A stretch of DNA of 64,000 nt from Actinacidiphila yanglinensis (GCF_900107965.1 NZ_FNVU01000006.1:1969-65968); one strand, 5' to 3'; counted from the stretch's first letter, positions 8,743 through 17,662 are shown. Program-made: numbers and translations. Notes: generated by a model from the letters alone, not told the origin.

Positions 8743-9774
8743 TCATGCGGCCGGCGGCACGCGGAACAGTCGCTCGGCATTGCGGTGGCTGATGGCCGCC
8801 CGCTGGTCGTCGTCGAGGTTCGCCTCGGCCAGGAACCGGGTGGCGACGTCGCTGTCCTCGTACGGGTAGTCGATCGCGAACAACACCCGCTCGGCACCGA
8901 CCTTGGCCAGGCAGTAGTCCAGGGCGTCGTGGTCGAACATGCCGCTGGTGGTGATCCAGATGTTGCGCTGGAAGTACTCGCTGGGCCTGAGTTCGAGCCT
9001 GACCATGTCGAGCACGTCGCGCGCCCAGGCGTACGTCTTCGCGTGGAGATTGTCGGTACGCCAGAGCCAGTACGGGATGCCCTCGCCGAGATGGCCGAGG
9101 ACCAGGCGCAGGTCGGGGTGCCGGTCAAAGGCGCCACTGAGGATCAGGCGCATCGCGTGCGTGGCGGCCTCGGCCTGAAAGCCCCAGATCGCCTGTTGCA
9201 GGCCGTAGGGATGGAAGGGGGCCAGCATCTGCGGGCTCGGCATCCGCGGATGCAGGTACAGCGTGCTGCCGGTCTCCTCGATGGCGGCCAGAATCGGCTC
9301 GGACTCCGGCTCGTCCAGATATCGCCCACCGGTGTGCGAGCCGATCAGCACGCCACCGAACCCCAGCGTCCCGGTGGCGCGCCGGATCTCCTCGGCCGCC
9401 GCCTCGGGATCCTGGGGCGCGACGGCGGCGAGCGCGGCGAACCGGGTCGGGTTGCAGGCGACGATGTCGGCGAGCGCATCGTTCATCTCCCGCGCCAGCG
9501 ACGTCGCCATCGCCGTGTCGGACCAGAGTTGGACACCGGGAGGATTGAGGCTGAGGACCGACACGTCGACGCCTGTCCTGTCCATCTCCTCCAGGCGGGT
9601 CCGCAGATCCGTCAGCCGCCGGCTGATGAACTCGTTGGCGATGAAACTGCGGGAGTACACACGCTCGGCATCCTCGCCGGGAAACGCCGGCTGGTCCGCC
9701 GTCCGCTCCCAGAACCGAGCGGTCGCGAAGTGCTCCTCGACCGCGATGACGCGTGGGCCTTCGGTGTCCGGCAT
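8743..9774 (-). CDS. Amidohydrolase-2 family metal-dependent hydrolase/decarboxylase
   Basis: 343 residues of the amidohydrolase_2 TIM barrel, the family of ACMS decarboxylase and gamma-resorcylate decarboxylase. VIAVEEHF near the N terminus supplies the first metal ligand. LHPRMP, GHLGEGIPYWLWR and FAIDYPYEDSD supply later His and Asp positions, and HRNAERLFRV is the typical C-terminal signature. It probably decarboxylates or hydrolyses an aromatic acid; the substrate is not readable. Divergent from an XRE/MmyB-type regulator across a short intergenic region. Confidence 0.85.
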   Translation of the reverse strand: MPDTEGPRVIAVEEHFATARFWERTADQPAFPGEDAERVYSRSFIANEFISRRLTDLRTRLEEMDRTGVDVSVLSLNPPGVQLWSDTAMATSLAREMNDALADIVACNPTRFAALAAVAPQDPEAAAEEIRRATGTLGFGGVLIGSHTGGRYLDEPESEPILAAIEETGSTLYLHPRMPSPQMLAPFHPYGLQQAIWGFQAEAATHAMRLILSGAFDRHPDLRLVLGHLGEGIPYWLWRTDNLHAKTYAWARDVLDMVRLELRPSEYFQRNIWITTSGMFDHDALDYCLAKVGAERVLFAIDYPYEDSDVATRFLAEANLDDDQRAAISHRNAERLFRVPPAA

Positions 9775-9870
9775 CGCACGTTTCCCTTCTCCAGCAGTGT
9801 GGTGTGCCCGTTCTCCACCAGACGCTACGGAGATGCCCGAGAGGCATGCTGACCCCTGCTCTCCCTGGGA

Positions 9871-9883
9871 GTGACAGGGTCAC
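9871..9883. promoter_or_regulatory. Candidate operator between the amidohydrolase and XRE regulator genes
   Basis: GTGAC-AGG-GTCAC is a perfect 5-bp inverted repeat in the 120-bp divergent region. It lies directly before the likely regulator start. Confidence 0.4.
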
Positions 9884-9894
9884 CCACGCTTAGG

Positions 9895-10743
9895 ATGCGT
9901 GGCGTGCACCGAAACAACCTGCTCGGGGCGTACCTGCGCACGTGCCGCGGACGAGTCTCGCCGGACGCTGTCGGGCTGGAGGGACTCGGACCGCGTCGCG
10001 TGGCCGGGTTGCGTCGCGAAGAGGTCGCACTGCTCGCCGGCATCAGCGCGAACTACTATCTGCGCCTGGAACAGGGCCGGGACCGGCATCCGTCCGAGCA
10101 GGTGCTGGAGTCCCTCGCGCGTGCACTGCGGCTGGGCCCGACCGAGACGGCACACCTGCGCGCACTGGGTCGGCCGCCGACCAGCCACGTGGACGACGCC
10201 CGGCTGGTGGCCGTCCCGGCCAGCGTCGGACGGCTGGTGGAGACGCTGGACCTGCCGGCCTTCGTGCAGGACGCGCATCTCGACGTCCTCGCGTCGAATG
10301 CCGTGGCCCGCGCGCTCTCGCCGGCGTTGCGGCCCGGCCGGAACCGCCTGTTGTCGGTGTTCCTCGATCCGGACGAGCGTGCGCTGTTCGCCGACTGGGA
10401 GCTGGTCGCCGATCACCTGGTCGCCTCGTTCCGCACCTCGATCGCCGCCGGTGCGGGCGATCAGCGCACGAGCGAACTGGTCGACGCGTTGTCGGCGCGC
10501 GACACCCGCTTTCGCGAACGGTGGGAAGGCCACGCCGTCGTCAACATGGTGGATCGGCCTCCGGTCCGGTTCGCCCATCCCCTGGTCGGTGAGCTCACCC
10601 TGACCCGGGACAACCTGGCCATCGACGGCCCCGACGCACTGCGGCTGGTGATCTACCACGCCGTGCCCGGCTCGGAGGATCACGACGGACTGGTCCGGCT
10701 CAGGAATGCCGAACCCAAGTCCCCCTGCGACAGCGGATCCTGA
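9895..10743 (+). CDS. XRE-type regulator with MmyB-like ligand domain
   Basis: 282 residues from an ATG at 9895; GTG codons at 9871 and 9904 are possible alternatives. The N-terminal helix-turn-helix contains RRVAGLRREEVALLAGISANYYLRLEQGRDRHPS, quoted here only as a landmark split around GISANYYLRLEQG. The C-terminal part (FVQDAHLDVLASNAVARAL onward) is the PAS-like MmyB domain that binds fatty-acid-like or aromatic ligands in relatives. Actinobacteria use many of these to control adjacent oxidoreductases and hydrolases, and here the divergent amidohydrolase is the obvious target. Confidence 0.88.
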   Translation: MRGVHRNNLLGAYLRTCRGRVSPDAVGLEGLGPRRVAGLRREEVALLAGISANYYLRLEQGRDRHPSEQVLESLARALRLGPTETAHLRALGRPPTSHVDDARLVAVPASVGRLVETLDLPAFVQDAHLDVLASNAVARALSPALRPGRNRLLSVFLDPDERALFADWELVADHLVASFRTSIAAGAGDQRTSELVDALSARDTRFRERWEGHAVVNMVDRPPVRFAHPLVGELTLTRDNLAIDGPDALRLVIYHAVPGSEDHDGLVRLRNAEPKSPCDSGS

Positions 10744-10842
10744 CCCGACGAGGGTGTTCTCTCAAGCGGGCAGTGGACGAGGGACGGGGTTCGGCCGGAC
10801 ACGTCCACCCGCACGGGCAGGGAGCCGACCCGCCGCTGTGGT

Positions 10843-11820
10843 TCAGGCCGGCTCCTGATCTGCTCCAGGACGGGCCGCCCCGGCGGGGGTGGGTGGTGCC
10901 TCGTCCGGAAGGCCGCCCCGGGCGAGCTGATCCCGCACATCGCGCGGCACACTCATGCCGTGGCGGCGCAGATCGCCGACGAAACGTGCGACGAGCGGGT
11001 CCGGTTCCGTGGACGTCACCGCCACCAGCTGCCTGACCCACCGCGGGGAGAAGGATCGCACCGCTCCCGGAAAGCCGTGGCTGACCGCGCTCACGGGACA
11101 CACGGCGACGCCCAGTCCGGCGGCCGCGAGTTGCGGTGCCGTCGCGGTCACCGACGTCCGCATCACCGTCTCCGGGTGGACTCCCGCGCGGGCGAAGGAC
11201 TGGTCGAGCCAGGCGCTGAGGCCGTTGTCCGGGGCGAAGTGGACGAGCGGCACGCCTTCGAGATCCTCAAGGCGTACGGCCGGCCGCCCGGCCAGCGGAT
11301 GGTCGGCGGGTGTCGCCACCACGATCTCCTCCTCCGCCACGGCGGTGATCGTGAAGCGGCCGGCCGAGGGAGCCGTCAGCACTGCCGCGTCGACCTCGTC
11401 GGAGTCGACGAGGCCGAGTGCCTCGTCCATCGCCGTGGACTCGCGCAGCGTGATCGCGACCTCCGGGTAGCGGCGATGCCACTGGCGGATGACCGCAGCG
11501 AGCAGCGGCACCGTGAGACTCTGCGCGCAGACCAGCCGCAGGACGCCCCCGGCCGCTTGACCCGCCGCACGTGCCGACCGAACCGCGGATGCGGCCGCTT
11601 CGATCGCCCGTCTGGCATCCGCGACGGCGGCACGCCCCGCGGAAGTGAGCTTGACCCCCCGAGGCTCGCGGCGCAGCAGGACCGTTCGGGTCTCGCGTTC
11701 CAACGAAGCGAGCTGATGGGAGACAGCCGGTTGCGACGAATGCAGCAGCAGCGCGGCCTGCGTGATCGATCCGGAGTCCGCGACGGCCACAAGGCATTCC
11801 AACGCCCGCAGAGAAGCCAT
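10843..11820 (-). CDS. LysR family transcriptional regulator
   Basis: 325 residues. The N-terminal winged helix (ALECLVAVADSGSITQAA, then SQPAVSHQLASLE) is followed by a periplasmic-binding-protein-like effector domain from about residue 90. The C terminus is a Pro/Ala-rich tail of about 25 residues. Divergent from an NAD-dependent epimerase, which is its likely target. Confidence 0.9.
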   Translation of the reverse strand: MASLRALECLVAVADSGSITQAALLLHSSQPAVSHQLASLERETRTVLLRREPRGVKLTSAGRAAVADARRAIEAAASAVRSARAAGQAAGGVLRLVCAQSLTVPLLAAVIRQWHRRYPEVAITLRESTAMDEALGLVDSDEVDAAVLTAPSAGRFTITAVAEEEIVVATPADHPLAGRPAVRLEDLEGVPLVHFAPDNGLSAWLDQSFARAGVHPETVMRTSVTATAPQLAAAGLGVAVCPVSAVSHGFPGAVRSFSPRWVRQLVAVTSTEPDPLVARFVGDLRRHGMSVPRDVRDQLARGGLPDEAPPTPAGAARPGADQEPA

Positions 11821-11822
11821 CC

Positions 11823-11848
11823 ATAAATCTTATCGCAAGCCTTCGAAG
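11823..11848. promoter_or_regulatory. AT-rich dyads between lysR and the epimerase gene
   Basis: ATAA-ATC-TTAT (11823-11833) and the palindrome CTTCGAAG (11841-11848) lie just upstream of the LysR start, in the divergent promoter region. They are candidates for LysR binding. Confidence 0.35.
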
Positions 11849-11953
11849 CATGACGGTGATCGAGGGAAGCCATCCGAGCCCCTGGTTGCTCTCACCCACG
11901 AGACCGTTTCGTCGGGTCCGGCGAGGGGCTCACACAGAGCGAAGGAGAGGCCC

Positions 11954-12886
11954 ATGGCGCATGTGTTCGTTACCGGCGGTTCCGGGTTCATCGGCCAGGT
12001 ACTGGTACGTCGGCTCCTCGGCGCGGGGCACTCGGTAGGTGTTCTGGTGCGAAGTGAGGCATCGGCCGCGAAGATCTCGGCGCTGGGCGCGGAGCCCGTG
12101 AGGGGCGAGTTGACCGAGCCGCTCACGTGGCGGAACGACGTGGCGGGCAGCGATGTGGTCTTCCACCTCGCCGCCGAGACGGATGTCACCGCTGATCGTG
12201 AACGCCACGAACTGGTGACGGTTCGCGGCACCCAGGCAGCCGTCGACGCTGCTCGCCACGCTCGCGTCGCGCGTTTCGTCCACTGCGGCAGCGAAGCCGC
12301 GCTTCTGGCCGGCGCGCCGCTCGTGGACATCGACGAGACCGCGCCGCTACGGCCCGACTCGCAGGCCGCCTACAGTGCCACGAAGGCCGTGGCAGAGAAG
12401 ATCGTGCTCGACGCGAACGCCCCGGGCTTCGCCACGGTGTCGATTCGCCCGCGGTTCGTGTGGGGCCCCGACAGCTTCCTCGTCGAGGGCCTGGCCGCGG
12501 CTGCGAAGGCGGGACAGTTCGCCTGGATCGACGGAGGCCGGCACACGACCGACGTCACGTTCGTGGAGAACGCCGTCGAGGGACTCGTGCTCGGATGGCA
12601 GCGCGGCCGGCCGGGTCAGGCCTACTTCGTCACCGACCGGCACCGTGTCACCCTCCGCGAGTTCCTGGGGACCCAGTTCGAGATCTACGGCGTCGATGTC
12701 GCGATCCCCGACATGGACGCCGAGACCGCCGCCGGCCAGGTCCCCGTCCCGGCGCGATGGTTCCTCGGGCAGGAGTGCACCCTGCGCACGGACAAGGCCG
12801 TGACCGAGCTCGGATACCAGCCCATCGTTGACCATGCCGCCGGCCTGGACGCTGTGCGGAACTCCGTTGCCGCCGGCCGCGCCTGA
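11954..12886 (+). CDS. NAD-dependent epimerase/dehydratase family protein
   Basis: 310 residues of the extended SDR class. It has VTGGSGFIG at residues 5-13, the HLAAETD strand and the catalytic YSATK. The ATG at 11954 has GAAGGAGAGG eight bases upstream; longer in-frame extensions back to 11762 overlap the regulator's promoter and are not used. It most resembles 3-beta-hydroxysteroid dehydrogenase/dihydroflavonol reductase-like members, so the substrate may be a hydroxyl-bearing ring or sugar. Probably controlled by the divergent LysR protein. Confidence 0.87.
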   Translation: MAHVFVTGGSGFIGQVLVRRLLGAGHSVGVLVRSEASAAKISALGAEPVRGELTEPLTWRNDVAGSDVVFHLAAETDVTADRERHELVTVRGTQAAVDAARHARVARFVHCGSEAALLAGAPLVDIDETAPLRPDSQAAYSATKAVAEKIVLDANAPGFATVSIRPRFVWGPDSFLVEGLAAAAKAGQFAWIDGGRHTTDVTFVENAVEGLVLGWQRGRPGQAYFVTDRHRVTLREFLGTQFEIYGVDVAIPDMDAETAAGQVPVPARWFLGQECTLRTDKAVTELGYQPIVDHAAGLDAVRNSVAAGRA

Positions 12887-13130
12887 AGCCCCCTCCACCC
12901 TCAACCGGCGCGCGCCACTGTTCTGGCCCGCCTGGTACGGCGAAGCGCACGAGCAGCGAGCGCGGCGGAGCAGCTCGTACGCCGATGACGCTCGTACGTC
13001 GACGACGAGGCAGACCGCGACGTCGAAGACGCCGGACTGCGACTTTTCCACTCGATGACATACCGGCGATGCGTATCCATCGTCATGCATCCATGACCGC
13101 CAGGGAGCGGTCCAACGTTCGGAGATCTTC

Positions 13131-13625
13131 ATGTTCGAGGCGATCAACTGGCCGCAGGCCATGACTCCCAGTCGCTCCCCCATCCATTTCACCAACGAGC
13201 TGGAGGTCGACGCCTCTCCGGAAACGATATGGTCCCTGCTCGTGGACCCTCGCACCTGGCCCACTTTCTACCCGGGCGTCGGGGATGTCGCGCTGCTTGA
13301 CGGCCATGACTCGCTCCGCCTCGGAACGCGATTCGAGACCAACCTGGCCGGCCAGGACGTCTTTGCCTCCGTACAGGAATTCCAGCCCACGACGCGTATC
13401 GCCTGGGGCGGTTACCCCAAGGCGTCCGAAGAATCCAGGGCTTACCACGCCTGGATCATCACACCCACGCCGAAGGGAAGCCATCTCTGGACCGAGGAGA
13501 CGATGCGGGGTCCGCTCTGGATCGAACTGGCGAAGCAGGACCCCGAAGTCTTTTGGCGCACGCACGAGAACCTTCTCGCGGCGCTCGCCAAGGTGGCGAC
13601 CGAGCGTGAGAATCAAGCCGGTTGA
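13131..13625 (+). CDS. SRPBCC (START/Bet v1-like) protein
   Basis: 164 residues with the helix-grip pattern of polyketide cyclase/dehydrase-like SRPBCC proteins: FTNELEVDASPETIWSLLVDPRTWPTFYPG at about 19-50, LRLGTRFET, and AYHAWIITPTPKGSHLWTEE near the end. These domains bind hydrophobic ligands, and some are cyclases. It is followed after 56 bp by a paralogue on the same strand, so the two are probably co-transcribed. No polyketide synthase is nearby. Confidence 0.82.
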   Translation: MFEAINWPQAMTPSRSPIHFTNELEVDASPETIWSLLVDPRTWPTFYPGVGDVALLDGHDSLRLGTRFETNLAGQDVFASVQEFQPTTRIAWGGYPKASEESRAYHAWIITPTPKGSHLWTEETMRGPLWIELAKQDPEVFWRTHENLLAALAKVATERENQAG

Positions 13626-13681
13626 CTCGCCAGGCGCATCCAAGTGCTCTCAGCGGAACAGCCGGAAAGGAAAGGCGGACG

Positions 13682-14185
13682 ATGTACGACAAGGTGATAT
13701 GGCCCGACCGGTACGACCCGAGAACGTCGGCTCTCTACGCGCTCAATGACATCGACGTGAAGGCACCACCCGAAGTGGTCTGGCAGCTGCTCGTCGACGC
13801 CGAGAACTGGTCGAGCTACTTCCCCCCCGAGGACCGCGTCAGGATACTGGCCGGCGATTCGGAACTGGTTCTGGGGACCAGGTTCAGCCGGGTGACGGTG
13901 GGATTTCCCATGGCTCTCCACGTGACGGAGTACGAGCCGTTCACCAGGCTCGCGTGGGAGACGACGGTCGACGGCGACGAAACGGGTTCGAGCGCGTACC
14001 ACGGCTGGGTCATCACACCCACGGACGACGGCTGTCACGTACTGACCGAGGAAACGCAGCAGGGCCCCTTCTTCGTCGAGGAACTCGGGCGCAAGCACCC
14101 CGGAGCGCTGTACCGCTACCACCAGGACTGGGTCGAGCGCCTCGCCCGTGCCGCCGAAGCGGAAGTGGCGAAGCCCGCAGCCTGA
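13682..14185 (+). CDS. SRPBCC (START/Bet v1-like) protein, paralogue of the preceding gene
   Basis: 167 residues starting at an ATG with AAAGGAAAGG upstream. It shares with its neighbour the order of motifs DIDVKAPPEVVWQLLVDAENW, LVLGTRFS, AYHGWVITPTDDGCHVLTEETQQGP and a C-terminal helix, so the pair arose by tandem duplication. The two have diverged widely, suggesting different ligands or a heterodimer. A GC-rich hairpin follows 44 bp after the stop. Confidence 0.82.
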   Translation: MYDKVIWPDRYDPRTSALYALNDIDVKAPPEVVWQLLVDAENWSSYFPPEDRVRILAGDSELVLGTRFSRVTVGFPMALHVTEYEPFTRLAWETTVDGDETGSSAYHGWVITPTDDGCHVLTEETQQGPFFVEELGRKHPGALYRYHQDWVERLARAAEAEVAKPAA

Positions 14186-14228
14186 CCCGCGCGACCTCGG
14201 GAACGTCGCCGAGTCACCCGCACCCTCA

Positions 14229-14251
14229 CGCCGCCGGCATCGCCGGCGGCG
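14229..14251 (+). terminator. Perfect 10-bp hairpin after the SRPBCC pair
   Basis: CGCCGCCGGC (14229-14238) and GCCGGCGGCG (14242-14251) flank a 3-nt ATC loop. There is no T-run, which is common in actinobacteria. It should separate the SRPBCC operon from the genes downstream. Confidence 0.6.
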
Positions 14252-14453
14252 CAAGGGCGTTCCGCCACGGCACGGCCTGGCCCCACGGCATCAAGCGACC
14301 GCGCATCCGCGGGGAACGCAGAGCCGACACCCCATCAAGCCTCCTCACGCTCGACTGCCGCCTGATCACCCAGCGACAGCCGGCCCGCTCACCCCTGCCG
14401 ACTGGGCAACAAGGACATCAACTCCCATACGCCACAACGGATTTGAGGATCCG

Positions 14454-14531
14454 GTGTCTGGTGCGCCCAAGAGCGGGTGTCGCGGCTTTCCGAGCGGCCT
14501 CACCAACTACTGTTGCTGCTGCGCTCCTTGA
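14454..14531 (+). CDS. Candidate ribosomal-peptide precursor, 25 residues ending in a CCCC motif
   Basis: A GTG at 14454 is preceded by GAGGA at proper spacing. It opens a 25-codon frame with a short leader (MSGAPKSGCRGFPSG) and a tail of LTNY, four consecutive Cys, Ala, Pro and stop. About 155 bp downstream on the same strand begins a cobalamin-type radical SAM enzyme, the kind that modifies ribosomally made peptides. Third-position GC is lower than in surrounding genes (18 of 25 codons), which weakens the case. The frame stays open upstream to 14148, but that part is Arg/Pro-rich noise. The family is not one I recognise, and no peptidase or exporter is adjacent. Confidence 0.45.
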   Translation: MSGAPKSGCRGFPSGLTNYCCCCAP

Positions 14532-14686
14532 TGAATCCGCGCCTGATCGCCAGACTCCGGGTCCACCGGCCGGCGGCCGGCTGTCAGGCAGGGGAACGGT
14601 GGGGCGCCGCATGGCCCGCCCGCACGGCCGGCCGGCGGGTTCTACCCCCAATCGGCCACGCACCCGACTACCGAGTGGAATATGAA

Positions 14687-16786
14687 ATGACGTCAGCCGA
14701 CCTGTCGACCGGGCTCGCCTCGGCCCCTGCCCTCGACGAGCGGCGCCAAGTGCATCTGGTCGACCTGACCGTGATGCCAAGCGTCCGCTACAGCGCCGTA
14801 CTCGGCTACATCCAGGCAGCCGCCCAGGCCGTCCCGGAGATCGCCGCGAGCTGCTCCTTCACCAAGCACGTCTACATGAAGGCCGGGGACGCCTTCGAGG
14901 GCGCCTGCGCCAAGGTGCTGGACGCCCTGGACAACCCCCTGGCCGTCGCCTTCACCGTGTACTACTGGAACCGTGCCAGCTCAACGGAGTTGGCCCGCAG
15001 GGTCAAGGAGCGCTGGCCGAACTGCCGCATCGTGCTCGGCGGCAACGACGTGTCGCACCAGCAGGACGCCGTGTTCGCCGAAGCGCCCTGGGTGGACGTC
15101 CTCGTCCACGGCGAAGGCGAGATCCGCTTCCGCGACCTGCTGACCGTCTTCCTGCGCCACGAGGAACGGGCCGCCGCCGAGAAGGAATTGGCCGAGGTCC
15201 CAGGCATCAGCTTCCTGCGCAGCGACGGCGAGGTGGAGACCACCGCCGAGGCCGAACGCATCGCGGACTTCGACGAACTGCCCTCGCCGTTCGAGGGTGA
15301 CGTCTGGTCCGACGAGGACATCGCGCAGTCCCAGATGCTGGTGTACGAGACCAACCGCGGCTGCCCGTACTCCTGTTCCTTCTGCTACTGGGGAACCGGG
15401 GCGACCAACTCCCGGGTCCGCCAGTTCTCGATGGAACGCATCAAGATGGAGCTGGAGCGGATCATCCGGGTCTGCGCCGACAACACCCGGATGTTCATCG
15501 CCGACGCCAACTTCGGCATGCTCGCCCGCGACGTCGAGATCGCCAACCACGTGGTGGAGATGTGCCGGCGCTACAACAAGCGGCTGCTGGTGATGACCAA
15601 CTGGGCGAAGAACACCAACGGCCGCGTCGTGGAGATCGCCGGCATCCTGTACAAGGCGGGGCTGACCGGAGCCATCACGCTGTCCGCGCAGTCCTTCAAC
15701 ACCGAGGTGCTGCAGATCGCGAACCGGAAGAACATCCGGGTGTCGCACTACCGCCGCATGCAGACCCAGTTCCGCGCCCTGGACATCCCGACCTACACCG
15801 ACCTCATCTGGGGCCTGCCCGGTGAGACCCTCGTATCGCTCCTCGAGGGCATAGAGGAAGCGATAGCCTCCGGCGGCTCACCCGTCGTCTACCCGCTGTT
15901 CCTGCTGAACAACACCGACTACACCCACGAGCGGTTCCGCGACGAGCACGGTCTGAAGACCACGCACATGCCCTGCGACCCGGGCAGCACGGACCTCTTC
16001 TCCGATGTGGTGACCGAGCACGCGCGGATGCCGTTCGAGGACTGGCTCACCGGGATCGTCCATCGGCTGCCGCTGACGCTCTTCCACAAGTGCCTGCTGC
16101 GCTGCACGCTGCGGGTGCTCGCCGAAACCTCGGGGGCGCGCACAGTCGATCTGCTCCAACTGCTCGAGACCTTCCTGCGCGAGAAGGTCGAGGACCCGGT
16201 CGTGGCCTGGCTGATGGCCGACTACGAGCGCGCGTGGCGCGACCCGGACAACTTCGACTCCAAGACGATCTACGGCCACGCCGGGCGGTCGATGATCCAG
16301 GAGGAGATCCACTACCAGGCGATACTGCGCCGGATGGTGAGCGACAAGGACCGCGCCGCCCGGCATGCGCGCGACGCCGTGGACTTCCTGTACGAGGCGC
16401 TCACCGAGCAGGGACGTCCGCTCCCGGACCGCGCCGAACTCGACAGGGTGACCGAACTGGACATGGCCGCGGCCGCGGTGTTCCGGGCCGGGCTCACCCA
16501 CAAGGCGGAGCAGCAGGACATCGCCGTTCCCGCGCCGATGTACGAGGTACTGCGGTCGTACGGCGACGTGCCGGCCCAGTCCGGGCTGGCCTCCTCGGCC
16601 GACGGCCTCGTGCACGGCCGTGTCGAGGTACCCGAGTTCCGTGCGCACTACCCCTTCAGCCCCTACACGCTGTCCGTCTGGCACGCGAGCGGACGCCCCC
16701 TGCACGATGTCACCATCAGCTTGACCGTGCAGCAGCTGCCGGAACGCGACACGGACGAGGCGGTCGCGGTCCCCCGCACCGCGTAG
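14687..16786 (+). CDS. Cobalamin-type (B12-binding) radical SAM enzyme
   Basis: 699 residues. Residues about 20-190 form a B12-binding-like Rossmann domain (VHLVDLTVMPSVRYS; IVLGGNDVSHQ; VDVLVHGEGEIRF). The radical SAM core follows with the CxxxCxxC cluster as Cys226, Cys230 and Cys233 in RGCPYSCSFCYWGTG. The C-terminal 350 residues have no motif I recognise and no obvious second Fe-S cluster set. Such enzymes methylate unactivated carbon or phosphorus, or rearrange carbon skeletons. The ATG at 14687 is chosen because upstream in-frame residues look noncoding; its ribosome-binding site is weak. A Cys-rich mini-ORF upstream is a possible substrate. Confidence 0.85.
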   Translation: MTSADLSTGLASAPALDERRQVHLVDLTVMPSVRYSAVLGYIQAAAQAVPEIAASCSFTKHVYMKAGDAFEGACAKVLDALDNPLAVAFTVYYWNRASSTELARRVKERWPNCRIVLGGNDVSHQQDAVFAEAPWVDVLVHGEGEIRFRDLLTVFLRHEERAAAEKELAEVPGISFLRSDGEVETTAEAERIADFDELPSPFEGDVWSDEDIAQSQMLVYETNRGCPYSCSFCYWGTGATNSRVRQFSMERIKMELERIIRVCADNTRMFIADANFGMLARDVEIANHVVEMCRRYNKRLLVMTNWAKNTNGRVVEIAGILYKAGLTGAITLSAQSFNTEVLQIANRKNIRVSHYRRMQTQFRALDIPTYTDLIWGLPGETLVSLLEGIEEAIASGGSPVVYPLFLLNNTDYTHERFRDEHGLKTTHMPCDPGSTDLFSDVVTEHARMPFEDWLTGIVHRLPLTLFHKCLLRCTLRVLAETSGARTVDLLQLLETFLREKVEDPVVAWLMADYERAWRDPDNFDSKTIYGHAGRSMIQEEIHYQAILRRMVSDKDRAARHARDAVDFLYEALTEQGRPLPDRAELDRVTELDMAAAAVFRAGLTHKAEQQDIAVPAPMYEVLRSYGDVPAQSGLASSADGLVHGRVEVPEFRAHYPFSPYTLSVWHASGRPLHDVTISLTVQQLPERDTDEAVAVPRTA

Positions 16787-16808
16787 CCACCTCGGCACCC
16801 CCTCCGCC

Positions 16809-16890
16809 AAGGCCCCCGGGCTTCGGCCGTTTCCCCCCGGACCTCCGGCACTGCCGGCCGGCCCCCGGGGCACCGGCCCCCGGGGGCCTT
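16809..16890. terminator. Bidirectional terminator-like inverted repeat
   Basis: AAGGCCCCCGGG (16809-16820) pairs perfectly with CCCGGGGGCCTT (16879-16890), with further GC-rich pairing inside. It lies between the convergent radical SAM and dioxygenase genes. Confidence 0.6.
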
Positions 16891-16909
16891 CGTAGCCTCC
16901 CCGCCCGGT

Positions 16910-17662
16910 TCAGCCGAACTCGCTCAAGGGCGCCGTGACCACCTCGCGCCACCGGTCGCGGTGGCCTTCGGCGTGCAACCGGTAGTACAGGGTCTCCCGG
17001 CGCTCGTCGTCGGCCGGGCCGTCGTGGTCGCCGATGTTGTGCGCGAGCAGGTAGTGGGCGAGCAGGACGCTGCCGGCCGGACCGACCACCTGCACCGGAT
17101 CGCCGAGTTCGATCCTCGGATACGGCCCCGGGGCCATGTCGTCGACCCGTCGCAACGCGTCCGCTCCCCGCTCGGCGAGGTAGGCGCCGAACCGGAGATG
17201 GGTGCCCGGCCACACCCACAGGTTGCCCCGCCCGGGTGTCGTGTGATCGGTGAGCCACGCACCCGCGAGCAGGCTGAACGTGCCCGGCCGGCCGTCGGGT
17301 TCCGTCGGTGACAGCCCGTCGACATGGGGCCCGCCCGGCCGGTACGGCCACGGCGGGATCGTGGTGGCCACCTGCACGCCCTCCGGCGGCTGGATCGCGA
17401 GGCCCTCCCGGAGCAACTGCCCCGCCAGTTCCCCCATTCCGGTGCGGAGGAAGAAGTCGAGCAGCGGATGGCCCCGGTCGCCGAAGTTCCGGAAGACGAA
17501 GTGCGGCCCCACGTGCCCCTCGGCGGGAGGCTGCTTCGCCAGCATGGCCGCGACCTCCTTGCGCCCGGCGGCGACCTCCCCCGGAGTCAGCACGTCCGGC
17601 ACCACGAGGTAGCCCTGCCGGCGAAACGTCGCCCTCATGTCATCAGTGATCGCAGCGCCCAC
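16910..17662 (-). CDS. Phytanoyl-CoA dioxygenase (PhyH) family Fe(II)/2-oxoglutarate oxygenase
   Basis: 250 residues from a GTG at 17662; an ATG at 17638 is the alternative. The N terminus (ITDDMRATFRRQGYLVVPDVLTPGE) is the classic PhyH opening and favours the GTG. PHVDG provides the His-x-Asp iron ligands, and the distal His lies in LLAHYLLAHNIGDH with a later Arg for 2-oxoglutarate. It probably hydroxylates a small molecule. It lies downstream of a cupin gene on the same strand and convergent with the radical SAM gene. Confidence 0.85.
   Translation of the reverse strand: MGAAITDDMRATFRRQGYLVVPDVLTPGEVAAGRKEVAAMLAKQPPAEGHVGPHFVFRNFGDRGHPLLDFFLRTGMGELAGQLLREGLAIQPPEGVQVATTIPPWPYRPGGPHVDGLSPTEPDGRPGTFSLLAGAWLTDHTTPGRGNLWVWPGTHLRFGAYLAERGADALRRVDDMAPGPYPRIELGDPVQVVGPAGSVLLAHYLLAHNIGDHDGPADDERRETLYYRLHAEGHRDRWREVVTAPLSEFG

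Noticed and set aside
13113..13120. CAACGTTC resembling the LacI operator core
   Set aside because: Lacks the ACA arm and the symmetric half, and lies before an unrelated SRPBCC gene.
14148..14453. Longer upstream reading of the Cys-tailed peptide frame
   Set aside because: Overlaps the end of the SRPBCC gene and the terminator hairpin. Arg/Pro-rich residues and poor codon bias suggest noncoding DNA.
14682..14690. ATG-AAA-TGA minimal upstream frame overlapping the radical SAM start
   Set aside because: A two-codon frame is easily formed by chance and has no good ribosome-binding site of its own.
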